A stretch of 64,000 nt of DNA from Amaranthus tricolor (GCF_026212465.1 NC_080062.1:2521501-2585500), one strand, 5' to 3'. Shown: positions 21,479-34,431, counted from the stretch's first letter. The notes: generated from the sequence alone by a model not told the origin. Translations and numbers: made by a program.

Positions 21479-24285
21479 GGTTTGTAATAGAACTCTAATA
21501 TTTGAAATGAGTAGTTAATAGTTATGTTATTCACATTGTCATTGTTGTGGCCGTGTGGTTTGCTTGGGGGTTGGACAGAATTATGCTCCTCCTCTTTTAA
21601 GTTCCTTTGCTGTTATAGCCCAATTATTTCAATGAAGTTCACTCTTTCTCGATTTTGAGTTCCAAGTTACATGTTCACATTTGATCTACTTACTTTGTTT
21701 TGTTTCTTACTGATGATTCGGGCGATGATGAATTTTGGTGTTTCGTTTCGTCCTGAAGAACAAGGGTGAAAAGTCAGCTTTATGGCATGAACAACTTCTG
21801 ATGTTTTGGCATTTTAATATCAAATGATGTAGTTGTAGACTGCAGTATTACATATTAGTTTAATTTTCAGTTTGGGGACGCAGAAATGATTGTTTACATA
21901 GTGAAACAAGAAATGGATGAAGTATTTTCTCCTTTTTATTCTTTAACATGGATGCCCAACTGTATCATTGTGTCAAGTTTCCTCCTTTCTCCTTTTTCTT
22001 TTAGTATTGAATTTGCTGCATTTGCCATTTTAGTCCGTTCCACTTAATTTGTATCATTTCTATTTTTGAACAATAGCCCACCACCTTCTTTCAATCTCAT
22101 TCATACATTTTAACTCTCTTTTAATTTCGTCTAAATAATTTATTCTCTCTCTTCATTTATTATCATTATTCACCTTTTTCTTAAAAAATATCATTTTTCT
22201 CGGATAGAGTAGCACTTGTTCTTGGGGTGCTGGGGTAGGGTTCTACACCTTGCCTGAAATGTTAATAGTTGATATTCTGTTCAGTCATGCTGTGAAAGAT
22301 ATTGACGGCCCGTTTGGTTGGTGGTATTAAATATTGGTAATGGAATGAAAGCTAGTATAATTTTAATTGAAATTTTTTTTGATTACCTTATAATTGTGTC
22401 TGTCCAACTTCAATTATCTCATTTTCTCGTTCTCTTCGTAAAATCTATTCCTCTCAACTTTATGTTTTTCAAGATAATCCTGACCGCACAATACAACAAA
22501 ATTCACAAATGAATCAAAGCGAACTCTTGAAAGATTTCCAATCATAAACTAAAGTAAGAAATTACCACCGAGAAACATGCAGAAAGTTCATCAATACATA
22601 TACAGTATTCACAAATTAACCGAATAAGTCTAATGAATATGCAAAATAACCCTAACCCAATTCATCATCACAGGATTTCAAAAATGACCTAAATTATCCA
22701 AATAGTAAATTACATTCTTGTCCGAATGGTGATAGATTTTTACAAGTTGATTATAAAAAATTAAATTAGAAAGTTAAAAATATTAAAAATTAAAAGTTAA
22801 AAATAAATAATAAATTTACTTTTTTCTCTTTTAATTTTTTTATTTTTTAACTTTTTGATAATTTAGTTTTGCATTCAGTTTTTTAGTTATTTATGCAAAA
22901 TGACTTATCACAAATTTTTATTAATTTATTTTTTAATAGTTGAGGCTTATGTTTTTTCCAATAACTTTATTTTAATATTTTTAAATATTATGACCTCCAC
23001 TTTTACTCAATTAAATTTATTATTTAATCCAACAAATATTATTTTTCATAATTCTCATTAAATATTCTTGGTGATAACGATTTTAAGGAATAGATGCTTT
23101 TAAGCAAATTAATAATTCTTAACGTATTTATCAAAACAATATGAAAAAACAATCCTATATGTATACCCAAGTGTTCAAGTTTTAATATAGTTATGTCATT
23201 AATTGTCAAATATAATTGATATACTTTATCTGTCACTTTGTGAACTTTTCATTCCCTTCAAAAACTTTTTATTTGCTTTATATTTATAAATAACAAACGT
23301 GCAATTTACTTTGTTAAATAAAACTTACAAACAAATATATTATATGTATCAAGATAACCTAATTTAATAGTTAGCTTTATGATTGATTGCCACATTGCCA
23401 TAGATACATGCATTTAGCTCCCCTTTTAATATTTCACAAATTGTTTCGAGAGACGTTCTCTTTGAGAAACCGTCTTTAACTGAGTCGGTTTATTATATAT
23501 TTTTAAAAATATTATAAGTAGGTATTAAGAATGATATAAGAGGACATTTAAGATATTGAAAGTAGCATTAAAGATAAGATAAGTAAGCATTAAGGATAAT
23601 GTGAATATGCATTAAAAATACAATAAGTAAGTATTAATTTTTAATAAGCTGGGTTTGAGATATGCCTCTCAAAAAGACAGTTTCTCAATAGACTAACTGT
23701 TAATATTCCACGTCCATTTTTTTAATTATGGAAATATATGAGGTGAGAATAAGATTAAAATTTTATTTCCTTTCTAAATAAGATAAATACACTTACATAA
23801 TGAAAATTAAATAAATAATTTGACTGAGTGATTTTATAACTAATATTATCAACTAATTTCAAATATATTAATACTAATAAGGCCATAACAACAATTTGTT
23901 AAAAGATTATTTCAACAAGTTAATTTCAACCATCAATAGCATTAATATATATATGATAAATTGATATTTAACTACTTAACCATTTAATTGTATTAATCAC
24001 TAACTAACATCGTTAGTGACGGATGTAGACAAAAAATAAAATAGTAATGTCAATTTAAGTAAAATATGTTACTATATTTTGATTCCTGATCATATATATA
24101 AAAGACAATACACTAACCAACTCACTTATAAAAGACAATACACAAACCAATTCAATTATGATATATTTACATAATTACATGTGCAATTTTTTAAAATTTT
24201 TTGTTTTAGTAATGTCAACCGAAGTTGTTGACTGAAATTCTAAAACATTGTTCAACATGCTATTTTGCAAAACAACTTCCTACAC
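21479..24285. other. Spacer between SURF6 and ProDH, no gene seen
   Basis: After the SURF6 3' end the DNA is AT-rich. It holds a fragment with the CCCGTTTGGTTGGTGG start of a Tourist-like end (22310). It also holds a GAGACG-type foldback (about 23446-23695, AGAGACGTTCTCTTTGAG to CTCTCAAAAAGACAGTTTCT). I see no coding exons. Confidence 0.5.
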
Positions 24286-24288
24286 TGC

Positions 24289-24516
24289 CACGTCATACTC
24301 CAGACTCGTTGGAATCCTAAAACATACGTACAGTCAGTTTCCTTAATTAGCCTCTAATTAGTAATTAATTACCATTTCTCTCGCATTTTACACCATTTTT
24401 TCTCTCAATTCAAACTCTAATTAGTAATTACTCACATATACTTAACCTTATTTATAACTGTTTTTCTAAATACTCCATTTTACACCATTTTCTCCCATTT
24501 TTCCTCCTATATAAAA
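24289..24516 (+). promoter_or_regulatory. ProDH core promoter: bZIP-type box and TATA box
   Basis: CACGTCA (24289-24295) is a G/C-box hybrid bound by plant bZIP factors. TATATAAAA (24508-24516) lies 64-72 bp upstream of the start codon. The segment between contains two partial duplicates (CTCTAATTAGTAATTA and CATTTTACACCATTTT each occur twice). The ACTCAT motif known from Arabidopsis ProDH was not found. Confidence 0.5.
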
Positions 24517-24579
24517 CCCAGAAAACTTCTCTTAAAAACATAAACTGAAGAAAAACAGAGCAAAACAGAGGAAAAACAA

Positions 24580-27500
24580 ATGGCAATCAGATTTACACCA
24601 AAGCTTTTTCAAAAATTCCGCCCATTGAGTTCATCTTCTTCAACTCTACCCGTTTTATCACTTAATTTCGGGTCAAAACCCGAATCATTATCCTCAAATC
24701 AACCCGAAAATGAAAACCCAGATTCGGTTTTGAATTTTAATGATACCCAGAAACTGTTTTCCACTTTTTCCACGAAAAAATTGATAAGATCTGTATTTAA
24801 TCTTAATATGGCATCCATGGATCCGGTAGTGGATATGGGTATTTGGATAATGAGATCCAAATTGATTGAAGTACCCGTTTTTCGTCAGGCTATTTTTGGG
24901 TCAGTTAAGCATAGTTTTTATGAACAATTTGTTGCTGGGAAAGATTTAAAGGAAACGAGTAAGACTGTTGAAAAGATTTATGAGGCTGGATTAAGGGGAA
25001 TGCTTAACTATGGATTAGAACATGCTTATGATAATCTTTCATGTGATCAGAATTATGAGACTTTTCTTAATACTATTGAATCTACCAAGTTTTTTCCTCC
25101 ATCTTCGGTATGAATCCATTTATGTTACTTATTTTTTTTAATTATGTCTTAGAAGAGACAGTCTTGATAGCCATAACCTTCTTATTTTCTTTGATAAAGA
25201 TATAGTCTGTCGTTATATTAGATATATATTAGATATGATTATGATGATAAATTTTTATGTTTTTAATGTCAAGCATTGTGAAAAATAAGACCGCATCACT
25301 ATTACCGTATGTTCGTATTGTAACCGTATTGTAAAGATTTTTGAGTTTAATTATGATTAAAGTATTGTCTATTATCCTTGTTAACCGTAAAATTCATTTT
25401 TCAACCGTTATTAAAATAGTATTTTTTCACTTTGGTATGAAGCTTTAACTAAAAATTGTCTATGTCTATAAATTTTCTATTATATATATATATACTCATA
25501 ATAACTTTTTAAGTCACATAATTAAAGTTATTTGAATTTTTTTAAAAAAAAGAGTAGAAATTTGTAATATTAATTGTTAATAGTTTTGCATGGTAATTTT
25601 GGTTTTTAGGCATTGTTAAGCTAACAAAATCAGTTGGGACCCACCATCGCTTAAGGTGGAGGTATTTTAAAACGATGAAAAGACTAATTTTTTATCGTAT
25701 AAACTTTCTCATGAAGATATGATGCATGGATGATTGAAATAGAGGCATTATATATATATTATAAAAAGTTGAAAGGCTAAGAATATCCTTGATCAAAAAC
25801 AACATAAAAATAAGCTATATTTAGCTATTTGAAATGGGTTTTGTCAAGGATACCCCATGATATGTTACTTACTTTAATGCGTTCTCAAGTCTTTTTATGT
25901 GAGAGTTTTTTTGGTCAGAAATGTGAAGGCAACAAACGCTTCTTATATCTGGTGCTTATTCAACCCGTGACTTCTTATTACGCTGGCCTTTTAATATCAT
26001 GTCAAAAAACCAATTCAACCAAATGTTTAAGCTGATGGTTGAGGCCCCATGATACGTCGTAATCTAATACTTTAACATGTTGGAGGCGCTATAAAAGTTG
26101 ACATGCATGAGTTAAACCTCTCTGAGAACCTGATTAGGGATAGGGGTAGTTGGAGGCGCTATATCCATATTTTAGACTACTGATGATTTCCTCTTCGATT
26201 ACTTGATGGTATTCGTATTCTCTTGTTTTTTCTCGTTTCTATTATTATTTTTAGTATTATTGTTTTCATTATTATTTTTTTAACTTTTTTTATTATTTAT
26301 TTTATCCATATGTATCTTATTATCTTTTCCGTTGTAGAAACTTTTCTTAATCTTATTCGAGTCGGAGGGCTCTTTCGACTGCACTCTCCTTTATGGGTAT
26401 GAGTTGTCGCCGTTTTTCCCTTCTCAGACCTTATCCATAATTTTCTATGAGCGAGATACACTGAGTAGGATGATAATGATATATGATCACCACTCTAACA
26501 TGTTTCTTATATTTTTGCAGATAAGTTTTGTGATTGTGAAGATAAGTGCAATTTGTCCAATGGAATTACTAGAGAAAATAAGTGATTTACTAAGATGGGA
26601 GAAGCAAGATCCTTCATTTAAACTCAATTGGAAACAAAACACCTTACCAATCTTCTCAAATTCAAGCCCTTTATACCATACACTTAAAAAACCACAACCC
26701 TTAACCCCTCAAGAAGAGCAAGATCTTGACTTAACCCATCAAAGATTAACAAAACTTTGTCAAAAATGTGTTGATCTTAATGTAACCCTAACAGTTGATG
26801 CTGAAGACACTAAGATTCAACCCGGTATCGACTATTTAACCTATATATCAGTCATTCAGTTCAATAAATTGGGTGATCATATACCAATTGTTTATGGGAC
26901 AATTCAAGCTTACTTAAAAGATGCAAAAGAGAGATTGTTTTTGGCATATAATGCAGCTGAAAAAATGGGGATACCCTTAGGGTTTAAGCTTGTTAGAGGA
27001 GCTTATATGTCTATTGAAACTAAATTGGCTAATTCATTAGGGTTTGAGTCTCCTATACATGACACAATTCAAGATACTCATAATTGTTACAATGAATGTG
27101 CTTCTTATATGCTTAATAAGATTGATAATGGGTCCGGTGCTGTCGTCCTTGCCACTCATAATGTTCAATCAGGTATAATTCTCAATTTTTCAACTTTATT
27201 GTGATTTAATGAAACTAAAACGACAGTATTTTGAAATATGAGAGGTGGTTGAAAGTGCGATGGATAAGAGGTCGCAGAAAAAATTGTAAACCAATGTTTT
27301 TGTTATGATTGATTTGATGATTTGATTCGCGACTTAATACATGTTCCTATGATGTACATATATAAGAGACAGATCTATGTTATTTTACCTAGAGGCTAGA
27401 GCTCTTTGAATGAAGTATTGTATTTTGGCTTTATCATAGGCTATGAGTTGAGTTGTGTATCGGGTTTAATTTCACTAACGGTTCTATTAGTTGTTGGTAT

Positions 27501-28711
27501 TCTATGGTGCTAATGAGTGCGAATGAACTTTGTAAAGAATAAAAAGAAAGATTAGGGTATGATATATCACAAGTATTATAAATCTTTTTAAGTGATTTTC
27601 ATGAATTACATTAATTTTTTATCATCATTTTCATGAATTATTGCCGATTATCAAGCAGGCCGTAAGGGTTTATCATAACGTAACCAATTCAGTTAGAGTT
27701 GATCATGTGCCAAAAGAGTTGAATTGGGAATAGGTTGACACGGTAGGCAAATTAGTAGACTTGGCAATGACGTTGAAGTAATGTAATGTCGAAAAGTTTG
27801 ACATGTAACATCTGATGCTTATATATAGAGTTGTTTTGAATGTTTGATAGGGCAAATGGCAGCCACCAAAGCAAAAGATTTGGGAATAGGAAGAGAAAAT
27901 GAAAGGTTACAATTTGCACAATTATATGGAATGTCTGAGGCACTTTCACATGGCCTGAAAAATGCTGGTTTTCAAGTCAGCAAATACTTAACTTTTGGTC
28001 CTGTTGAAGAAGTCATTCCATACTTGTTAAGGAGAGCAGAAGAAAATAGAGGGGTGCTATCTTCTTCAAGTCTTGATAGGCAACTTATGGGGTAAACATT
28101 ATATCATTTCTTTCACAAATTCTCAATTAAGACGGTTTTGCGGTAAAACCATCTCTATTAGGCTAGTCCAATTTATATTTTACTGTCTCAAATTAATCAT
28201 TTATAATATTTTAGCGATCACTTCCAATCATAAGATAACCAATTATAAAGTGGAGTCTTCAAATGATCACATATAACCTTGAACTGATTACTTACAATGG
28301 TAAAGTGATCAATCAGATAAATATGGTGATTATATGGGCTCGTCTCATGGTGAGACGGTTCCATACAAGACATGTTCTTCTTTAATAGAATTTTATTATA
28401 AATACTGAACAAGTTAGTGTTCTTATGGAGGGTTTTTTAGGTGCAATCTTATTTCTTTTGATAAAGGTATGGTATGCTCTTGTTAAATCTGATAGGATGA
28501 TGTTGATAATATAAATATTTTACACCATTATAAAAAATATTGATCATAATATCTTTAATTTGGAATTTAAATAAAAAGAAAGAATTGATTGATTTAATAA
28601 AATTTAAATGAATGTGATGTAAAATTGACATATATATGTATTTTTTTTTTTGCTTGGTATTGGTGTAGGTTGGAGTTGAAGAGAAGAATAAAGGCCGGCT
28701 TTGGACTTTGA
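24580..28711 (+). CDS. ProDH: Proline dehydrogenase, mitochondrial
   Basis: Four exons (24580-25107, 26521-27172, 27851-28091, 28669-28711) join in frame to 487 aa, close to the ~499 aa of Arabidopsis ProDH1. The enzyme is a FAD-dependent inner-membrane protein that oxidises proline to pyrroline-5-carboxylate during stress recovery. The N terminus is serine- and basic-rich like a mitochondrial presequence. Family landmarks include VDAED (268-272), LVRGAYMSIE (333-342), THNVQSGQ (around 388-395), FAQLYGMSEALSHGL (415-429) and the substrate-binding PYLLRRAEEN (450-459). Exon 4 is only 43 nt and encodes the last 13 residues. Intron 1 (1413 bp) is enlarged by a TRIM-like element and a LINE end, the latter lying 29 bp from the acceptor. 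Intron 3 holds a foldback MITE. The reading frame is intact, so it is probably functional. Confidence 0.95.
25845..26068 (-). mobile_element. TRIM-like mini LTR element in ProDH intron 1
   Basis: Degraded. On the plus strand it ends AACCAATTCAACCAAATG, TTTAAGCTGATGGTTGAGGC and CCCATGATACG. It begins with a shortened copy of the same terminal repeat (TTGTCAAGGATA, CCCCATGATATG). The middle contains AACCCGTGACTTCTTATTAC, matching the interior of the copy at 35914-36192. Confidence 0.6.
26082..26491 (+). mobile_element. 5'-truncated RTE-type LINE end in ProDH intron 1
   Basis: The sequence matches the 3' end of the LINE at 55129-56548: AAACCTCTCTGAGAACCTGA, GATAGGGGTAGTTGGAGGCG, TTTTAGACTACTGATG and ATACACTGAGTAGGATGATA, ending in a GATAAT-type tail. 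It is flanked by a 13-bp duplication with one mismatch (ACTTTAACATGTT at 26069-26081; ACTCTAACATGTT at 26492-26504). Confidence 0.8.
28125..28372. mobile_element. GAGACGG-ended foldback element in ProDH intron 3
   Basis: The left end TTAAGACGGTTTTGCGGTAA and the right end CATGGTGAGACGGTTCCATA are related inverted ends. The interior has repeated GTGATCA / ACTTATAA blocks, as in the copy at 62548-62800. It occupies most of the 577-bp intron 3 before the 43-nt last exon. Confidence 0.55.
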
Positions 28712-29457
28712 AATATGATTGATATAATTAGTGCTTAAATAATTGTCATGATTGTAAATAAATTAATACTTTGTGAAGTATTAAATTGTTTGTAATCATC
28801 TCATTTACCAAAGAAATTTATGATTGTAGATAAATAATAATCGTGATGTTATGAATTTGTATAAATTTTCATGAAAGTTTAGTTGTAAATAAAATTAAAA
28901 TTTTAAGATGTGGTGTAGCATAAATTTTTATCATGCATGTAGTAAAGAATAAGCATGAATTTTTTAAAGATAAACTAATCTTTGAGATGAACAATTTCAC
29001 AATTAAAAAGATTTCCATCAACATTTTCCTCGATTATTATTACTCCCTTCAATTCACCTCGATTGTTTCATTTATATTTTACACTATACGTCTCCATCCA
29101 ATGCGGTTTTCAAATCAAAATATCTCTAATTGTGCATAATTAAAAATTATAAAAAATTTATATCAATAAAATTTATATTTAGACAAATCAAATAAAATTT
29201 TATTTGACTATGTTATAACTTATAAATTCAGAATAAAATATACATATTAATGATCAATGAATAATATGTTTAAAGACAAGAGACTATGCTGAATTCATGT
29301 AATTCGATATTGTTCTTGTATAAGAAACATGCGTTTTTATTATACGTTAGTATTATATTCTCTTGAAAAAACTAAAATTATTAATAATATAGAGAGTATT
29401 AAGTTTTTAGGTACAACCCTATATAACTTGTAAATATCATTGCTAATATAAATAATA

Positions 29458-29759
29458 CTTCCTTTGTTTTGTTTTTTTGCTATATTTGCAAGGGTACAAA
29501 AATTAAGAAAAAGTGGGCACAACAAATAAAAGACAATTATATCCTCCATTTTAATTCTAAATTGAACATGAAAAAAAAAAAGAAAAAAACTTTTGAATTA
29601 AAAATAGAGGTAAAATAGATATAAAAGTTAATGAGGTAAGGATAAAAATATGGGTAAAATAGATATTTATATGATTATTTTATTACTAAAAATAAAAATA
29701 TAATAAGTAATATAAATTTGCGAAAAATAAAAAAAAATAAGTATTATGGAACGAAGAAG
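29458..29759. mobile_element. Stowaway-like MITE (degenerate ends)
   Basis: Left end CTTCCTTTGTTTTG and right end ATTATGGAACGAAGAAG, with TA on both sides. About 302 bp. Confidence 0.6.
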
Positions 29760-29878
29760 TATATGAAAGTCTCCATAATCAAAAGGAAAGTGATTTATAC
29801 ATTGTCCAATCAGTACACTATTCAAAAGCTTTTACTTGTTACAATATAGATATTATGTCTCATTGGATTTATTAATTA

Positions 29879-30129
29879 CTCTTTCGCTTCTTTTTTATTT
29901 GTCTAGTTTAAGTTTTTTTCATTTTAAAAAAGAGAAATTTTTATTTGATTTTTGAAGTATTGAAAATAAAATATATACTCATATTTGTTATATTCTTCTT
30001 GACGTAAAGTTTTTTAATATATAAGTTTTACAATTTTTTATGATGTATACTTAGAGATATTAAGGCTTAAAATTTACTTTGAAAAGCGTATAAAAAGAAA
30101 AATAGACAAATAAAAAAAAACGAAAAAAG
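29879..30129. mobile_element. Stowaway-like MITE (degenerate ends)
   Basis: Left end CTCTTTCGCTTCTTTTTTAT and right end AATAAAAAAAAACGAAAAAAG, with TA on both sides. About 251 bp. Confidence 0.6.
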
Positions 30130-31078
30130 TAATTATTAACACGAGAATATTTGAAGCATGTATTACTACTTTTAATATAATAAATCTGGATAGATCATTA
30201 GCCTTTCCTCATTTACTTTTCTTTTGATATTTGGTCAAATTTATAAAATTGATCAAAAGAAGAAAATTTCAAATTGTTGATTTATTTGGAATATTCAAAT
30301 TTTTGAAAATTTTAGTTTGTAATTGTTTAATATTCCTTAATTCATCACGATTCACGAAGTTTAAGTATTTAACTAAGTTAAGCAATAGTCCTTTGACCAA
30401 AAATCAAGAAAAAAAATTTATTAGTCAATTAATTAACATTTAATAATTATAATAGGAATAGTAGAAGTTATTTAATTAAATTAGAATTCGTTTGGTTGAG
30501 AATGAATGTCAACTGCCCATGAGGTGTTTTTTTTTTACAACGATATAACATCTTTTATAAAATTCATATAAAATTTGATTTTTGTGTTTGTTAGCATACT
30601 AAAAATTGCAATTAGTACATGAATTTTAATAACAAAGAACTTATAATGGTAATAAAATTCTTACAAGTGGTATCTCTTCAAAATTTAAATTGCTAGGTTT
30701 ATTCTTAACCAAACACAATTTATTTTGACATTTTTCAAAAAGTTCAAATTTCTAATTAGCTAGCTACCGTTAACCAAACAAACTCTTAATTTTGAGTTTC
30801 ATAGCTATTATACTTATAAAAGGACACATAATCTTTATAAATCACATCACATAGTATAATTTTTTGAGCTACTCTGATCTTATTCAAAACCTTCTCTCGA
30901 TAAGGCGACTTTTAACATCAACTTTATATACTCATAATATGTATATGATGAACTATTTAACCTATACACCAGGCGTATCTATCAGTGAGAACGTCTCATA
31001 CAACAATTTGTGTAATATTTTTAATTCATTGGTGTAGAGTATTTGATAATCCCAACAAGGATAAAAGAGAATTAATAT

Positions 31079-31207
31079 TTTTCTCGAGTTAAGGAACTTT
31101 TTGGCCGCGTTCTTCTTTATGAGTATGAGTTACTTTTGTCCTTCTCTCTTCAGACTCTGATCATAGTTTTTTGTGGACGGAATACACTGAATATGATGAT
31201 GATGATA
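31079..31207 (+). mobile_element. 5'-truncated RTE-type LINE end
   Basis: TTTTCTCGAGTTAAGGAACT, TATGAGTATGAGTTACTTTT and GGAATACACTGAATATGATG follow the order of the LINE 3' end at 56415-56540. It finishes in (GAT)n. The target duplication was not resolved. Confidence 0.65.
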
Positions 31208-32447
31208 ATCGAATTCCTATTAAAAAGATAAATGTAAAAATCTTCAACTACTAGGTTAACATATGATAAATCTCTAAAATTAATTAAATTAAATTAAATT
31301 AAAATGATATATATTTACTAGTAAATGGGTTTTGATTGACCAACTTAAATATTCACATGTTGGAAAGGCGACCACCGACCAGAATATTGGATTTGTATGC
31401 ATAGCGTCTACATTGAATGATGCATTGTTTTCTTGTACGTTTTTTATGATAGCAGATTAGCAGCTGCTGATCCATAGCTGATGTGGAATTTCGATCCTTA
31501 ATAATTCCATATTCACACATTGAATTCGAATTTGAATGGACTTTAAAATAAATTTAAAATTATATAAAAATTAATATAGACATATTACCTAAATTTAAAC
31601 CGAATTAAATTACGTAACTTTATAGAAATTAATATTACAATTTTTACAAATTACATTTTTTCTCCTCTTTGAAATAAACTTTAATTTAAGCATATTTACT
31701 AGTGTGTGAAACCTTTCTGATAACAATATCGCTAGATAGTGACAAAAAATAAATCAGTCAACTTTATTTAAGATCAGCTCATCCTTATAAAGTTTAAAAA
31801 GTTGGACTAAATGAATAACATACTTAAATTAACTGAAATATTCACTTTCATATTTAAATATCATTTCTAATTGTTTTCATATTGGATGTTAACATTGATA
31901 AATATAAAAATTATTTTTTTGGAATTGAGTTTTTTATATGGACATATTCTACCATGATAGGGTCTCATACTCCCATATTGCTAAAAAAAACTAGTAAACT
32001 TCAAAGCAAGTTACTTTTGCAAATTTAAGCTCGGTGAAACGCGATCAAAAAATTCTATATTCTAATAATTTGTATTATTGAATTATCTAATCCATATATA
32101 GAACCCATCTCACAACGAATCCGTCCCATACAAAAATTGTGATTTTAAGTAGTTTTAAAGTCATGTCCAAATCATTTATAATTAAAACCCGTCTATAAAA
32201 AGGTTGTGCATCCATCGTATATTTGGGTTAAAGCAGCATTCCTAATTCAATTGAGGTCCAAAAGCCCAGCCCAAATAGGGTTATTGTATTATCGTATTTT
32301 AAAGCATAATGGAAGGACTACGTACTTTTATTTTGGCCTATTCCTTTCCCTTTTTAATATTCTCAAGGGCCGATACATGGCCTATCAATGCTGTTAACTG
32401 ACAACATCTAAGTTTAATATTTAACTATTATCTATAGATACTAATAT

Positions 32448-32540
32448 GTGTCGTGGTTAAATAGGTAGGAGTTTTCCTATAAGACATTACTGATTCGGGT
32501 TTGAACGTTAGTATACATATATTTTTTTCTTTTTTCAAAC
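32448..32540 (+). mobile_element. Possible tRNA-derived SINE head
   Basis: A box-A-like GTGGTTAAATAGGTAGG and a box-B-like GGGTTTGAACGTTAG lie about 50 bp apart, with a T-rich stretch following. Both boxes are imperfect and no second copy was found in the window, so this is weak. Confidence 0.25.
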
Positions 32541-32769
32541 TATTTTAAAACAATTAACCTCGGTTAGAATTTTATTCGACAGTATTCGATTTTGTTCTGA
32601 ATTTGCCTCTTAACTAATAAGCTTAAAAATAATACTAAATGTAGCATGATATCATCACCAAAATAAATTACTATTTAGATATTTGTTAAAAAATAATCTA
32701 ACTTAATAGTTTTTGCATATTAAGTCTGAATTTAGGCTAATTAAATACTTACGATTTTTGTAATTATAG

Positions 32770-33645
32770 GAGAAGGCCAGCAACTTGGCAGAACAGGCTA
32801 ACGAGACTGCTCAATCCGCCAAGGAATCATGCCAAGAGGTTTATTTTTTATTTTTTTTTATTTTTTTATTTTTTTTACACTACTAGTAAAACACTATAAC
32901 ATAATATATTTTTTTAGTGGAATATATTTAGTGACATTTAATTTAAATGTTACCACTTAAAAATTCTAATGATATATATAATAGATTTAGTGACATTTAT
33001 TAGAATCTTTAACAATATAAAAAAATCATACTAAAACTTTTCGCGACATAAAATAATAACATTTCTCTTAAATGTCACTATAGTCTTAAATTATTTTTTT
33101 TGAAGTGAAATTTTTCATATTTTTACATATAATAAAGGGCCCAATTTTATAAGATCGTAAAAATAAATTTGGCTTCAAAAGTTTTTACTCTGCCCCTGCC
33201 TATCCCTCTCGTTCTCTTAGCTTACCGAAAAAACTAGTTTGAATGTGAGAATAATCAGGTGTTATACATGTTAGAGTATATAACATATCTTAGGGCCTTA
33301 ACCATCAGTTTAAGCTTTTGATTGAATTGATTAGTCGACATGGTATCAGAGCTAGTGTGATAAGAGGTCACAAGTTCAAATTTCAACCGCCAATTCAACC
33401 AAAAGCTTAAGTTGATGGTTGAAACATTAAGATATGTTATATATTCCAACAATCCAAATTAATATATATACCACATTCTCCAAGAAAATCCCAAGTTTGA
33501 TTCTCGCTACTTCCTCCCCTAACCTTAATTTGCATGCCCTCAACTTATTTGTTCATTATTACAGGCTGGATCAAAAATGCAAGATAAGGCATCAGGGGCG
33601 GTGGAAGCAGTTAAGGATTCCATGAGCACCGAAGACAAGCACTAA
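32770..33645 (+). pseudogene. KIN2-like stress protein gene lacking a recognisable exon 1
   Basis: Two exons match exons 2 and 3 of the complete KIN2-like gene at 41319-44034. Exon 32770-32838 encodes EKASNLAEQANETAQSAKES then CQE. Exon 33565-33645 encodes AGSKMQDKASGAVEAVKDSM then STEDKH and a stop. Both have correct AG and GT borders, open frames, and the same lengths and phases as the sister gene (69 nt in the middle exon). I could not find a counterpart of the 18-codon first exon in the 4 kb upstream, where it would be expected. The C terminus is STEDKH rather than the family's TGMKK. Either this is a truncated duplicate, or exon 1 has diverged beyond recognition. The intron contains a rearranged TRIM-like element. 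Confidence 0.65.
33270..33450. mobile_element. Rearranged TRIM-like element with LTRs in opposite orientation
   Basis: The left arm reads GAGTATATAACATATCTTAG and CAGTTTAAGCTTTTGATTG. It is followed by a TGGTATCAGAGCT primer-site match. The right arm is an inverted copy of the same repeat (CAACCAAAAGCTTAAGTTGA, AAGATATGTTATATATTCC). It lies within the intron of the truncated KIN2-like gene. Confidence 0.65.
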
Positions 33646-34431
33646 TCCAACCTAATAATAATTTAAGTACTCTAATGAAGTTCTAAGCATTTACATAATT
33701 CACTAATTAAATATGTGAATTTTTTTATTTTTAGTAATTTTACATTATATAGTTTGTTTGGATTTTTCATGTCCCATTTATGTTCTTAGGTGTTAATTAA
33801 TTGTAATTTTTCCCATCTTGAATAAAGATCTAGCAAAGCTTGTTATTTGCTATTTTGAGATGATAGATTAATTTATTATAAATTAAATATCCTATGATTT
33901 AAATTTATGTTTCAAATATGAAGCTTTTTCACTTTTCGTATTTCTTTAGTTATACCCGATTGAGCTTCAAAATGATGATAGACTATTTATATCAATAAAA
34001 GTTTATCTTCATTTCAAGAGAGTTAATTTGTTAAGAACTCTGAAATTAGACGTGCGCGATAAAGAATAATTTTATGATTGGTGAATGGTGACCTCTTGAA
34101 GTTTATCTTCTCATGTGCTCACGAATGATACTTTCGTCTTTATCATAACTTTGCCAACAACTGGTGAAGAGACAAATTTTTTAGTATACAACTGTCATTT
34201 TACAATTTTTATGATTTAAGTTCAACAAATAAAAGCAACTCAATTATAGGGAGAGAATAACTAAAATAATTTTTTAAAAAATTTTTTATGTTATACATTA
34301 TAATATCAAATTAGGAATGAAATTATTATTTAATAACTTAAAAAACAAAACAAAAAGAAAGCAATTAGATACACTTACATCTTTATCATAACTTTGCCGA
34401 CATTAGGTGAACTGACAAATACCAAACTTCA

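Larger units (their letters stand above)
28712..32447. other. Repeat-filled spacer downstream of ProDH
   Basis: No coding region seen. Contents are two Stowaway-like elements (29458-29759; 29879-30129), a Tourist-like piece (about 30488-30787, CGTTTGGTTGAG to AACCAAACAAACTC), a LINE end (31079-31207), and a lone DRE-type ACCGAC at 31374-31379. Degenerate Stowaway ends occur near 29042. Confidence 0.5.
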
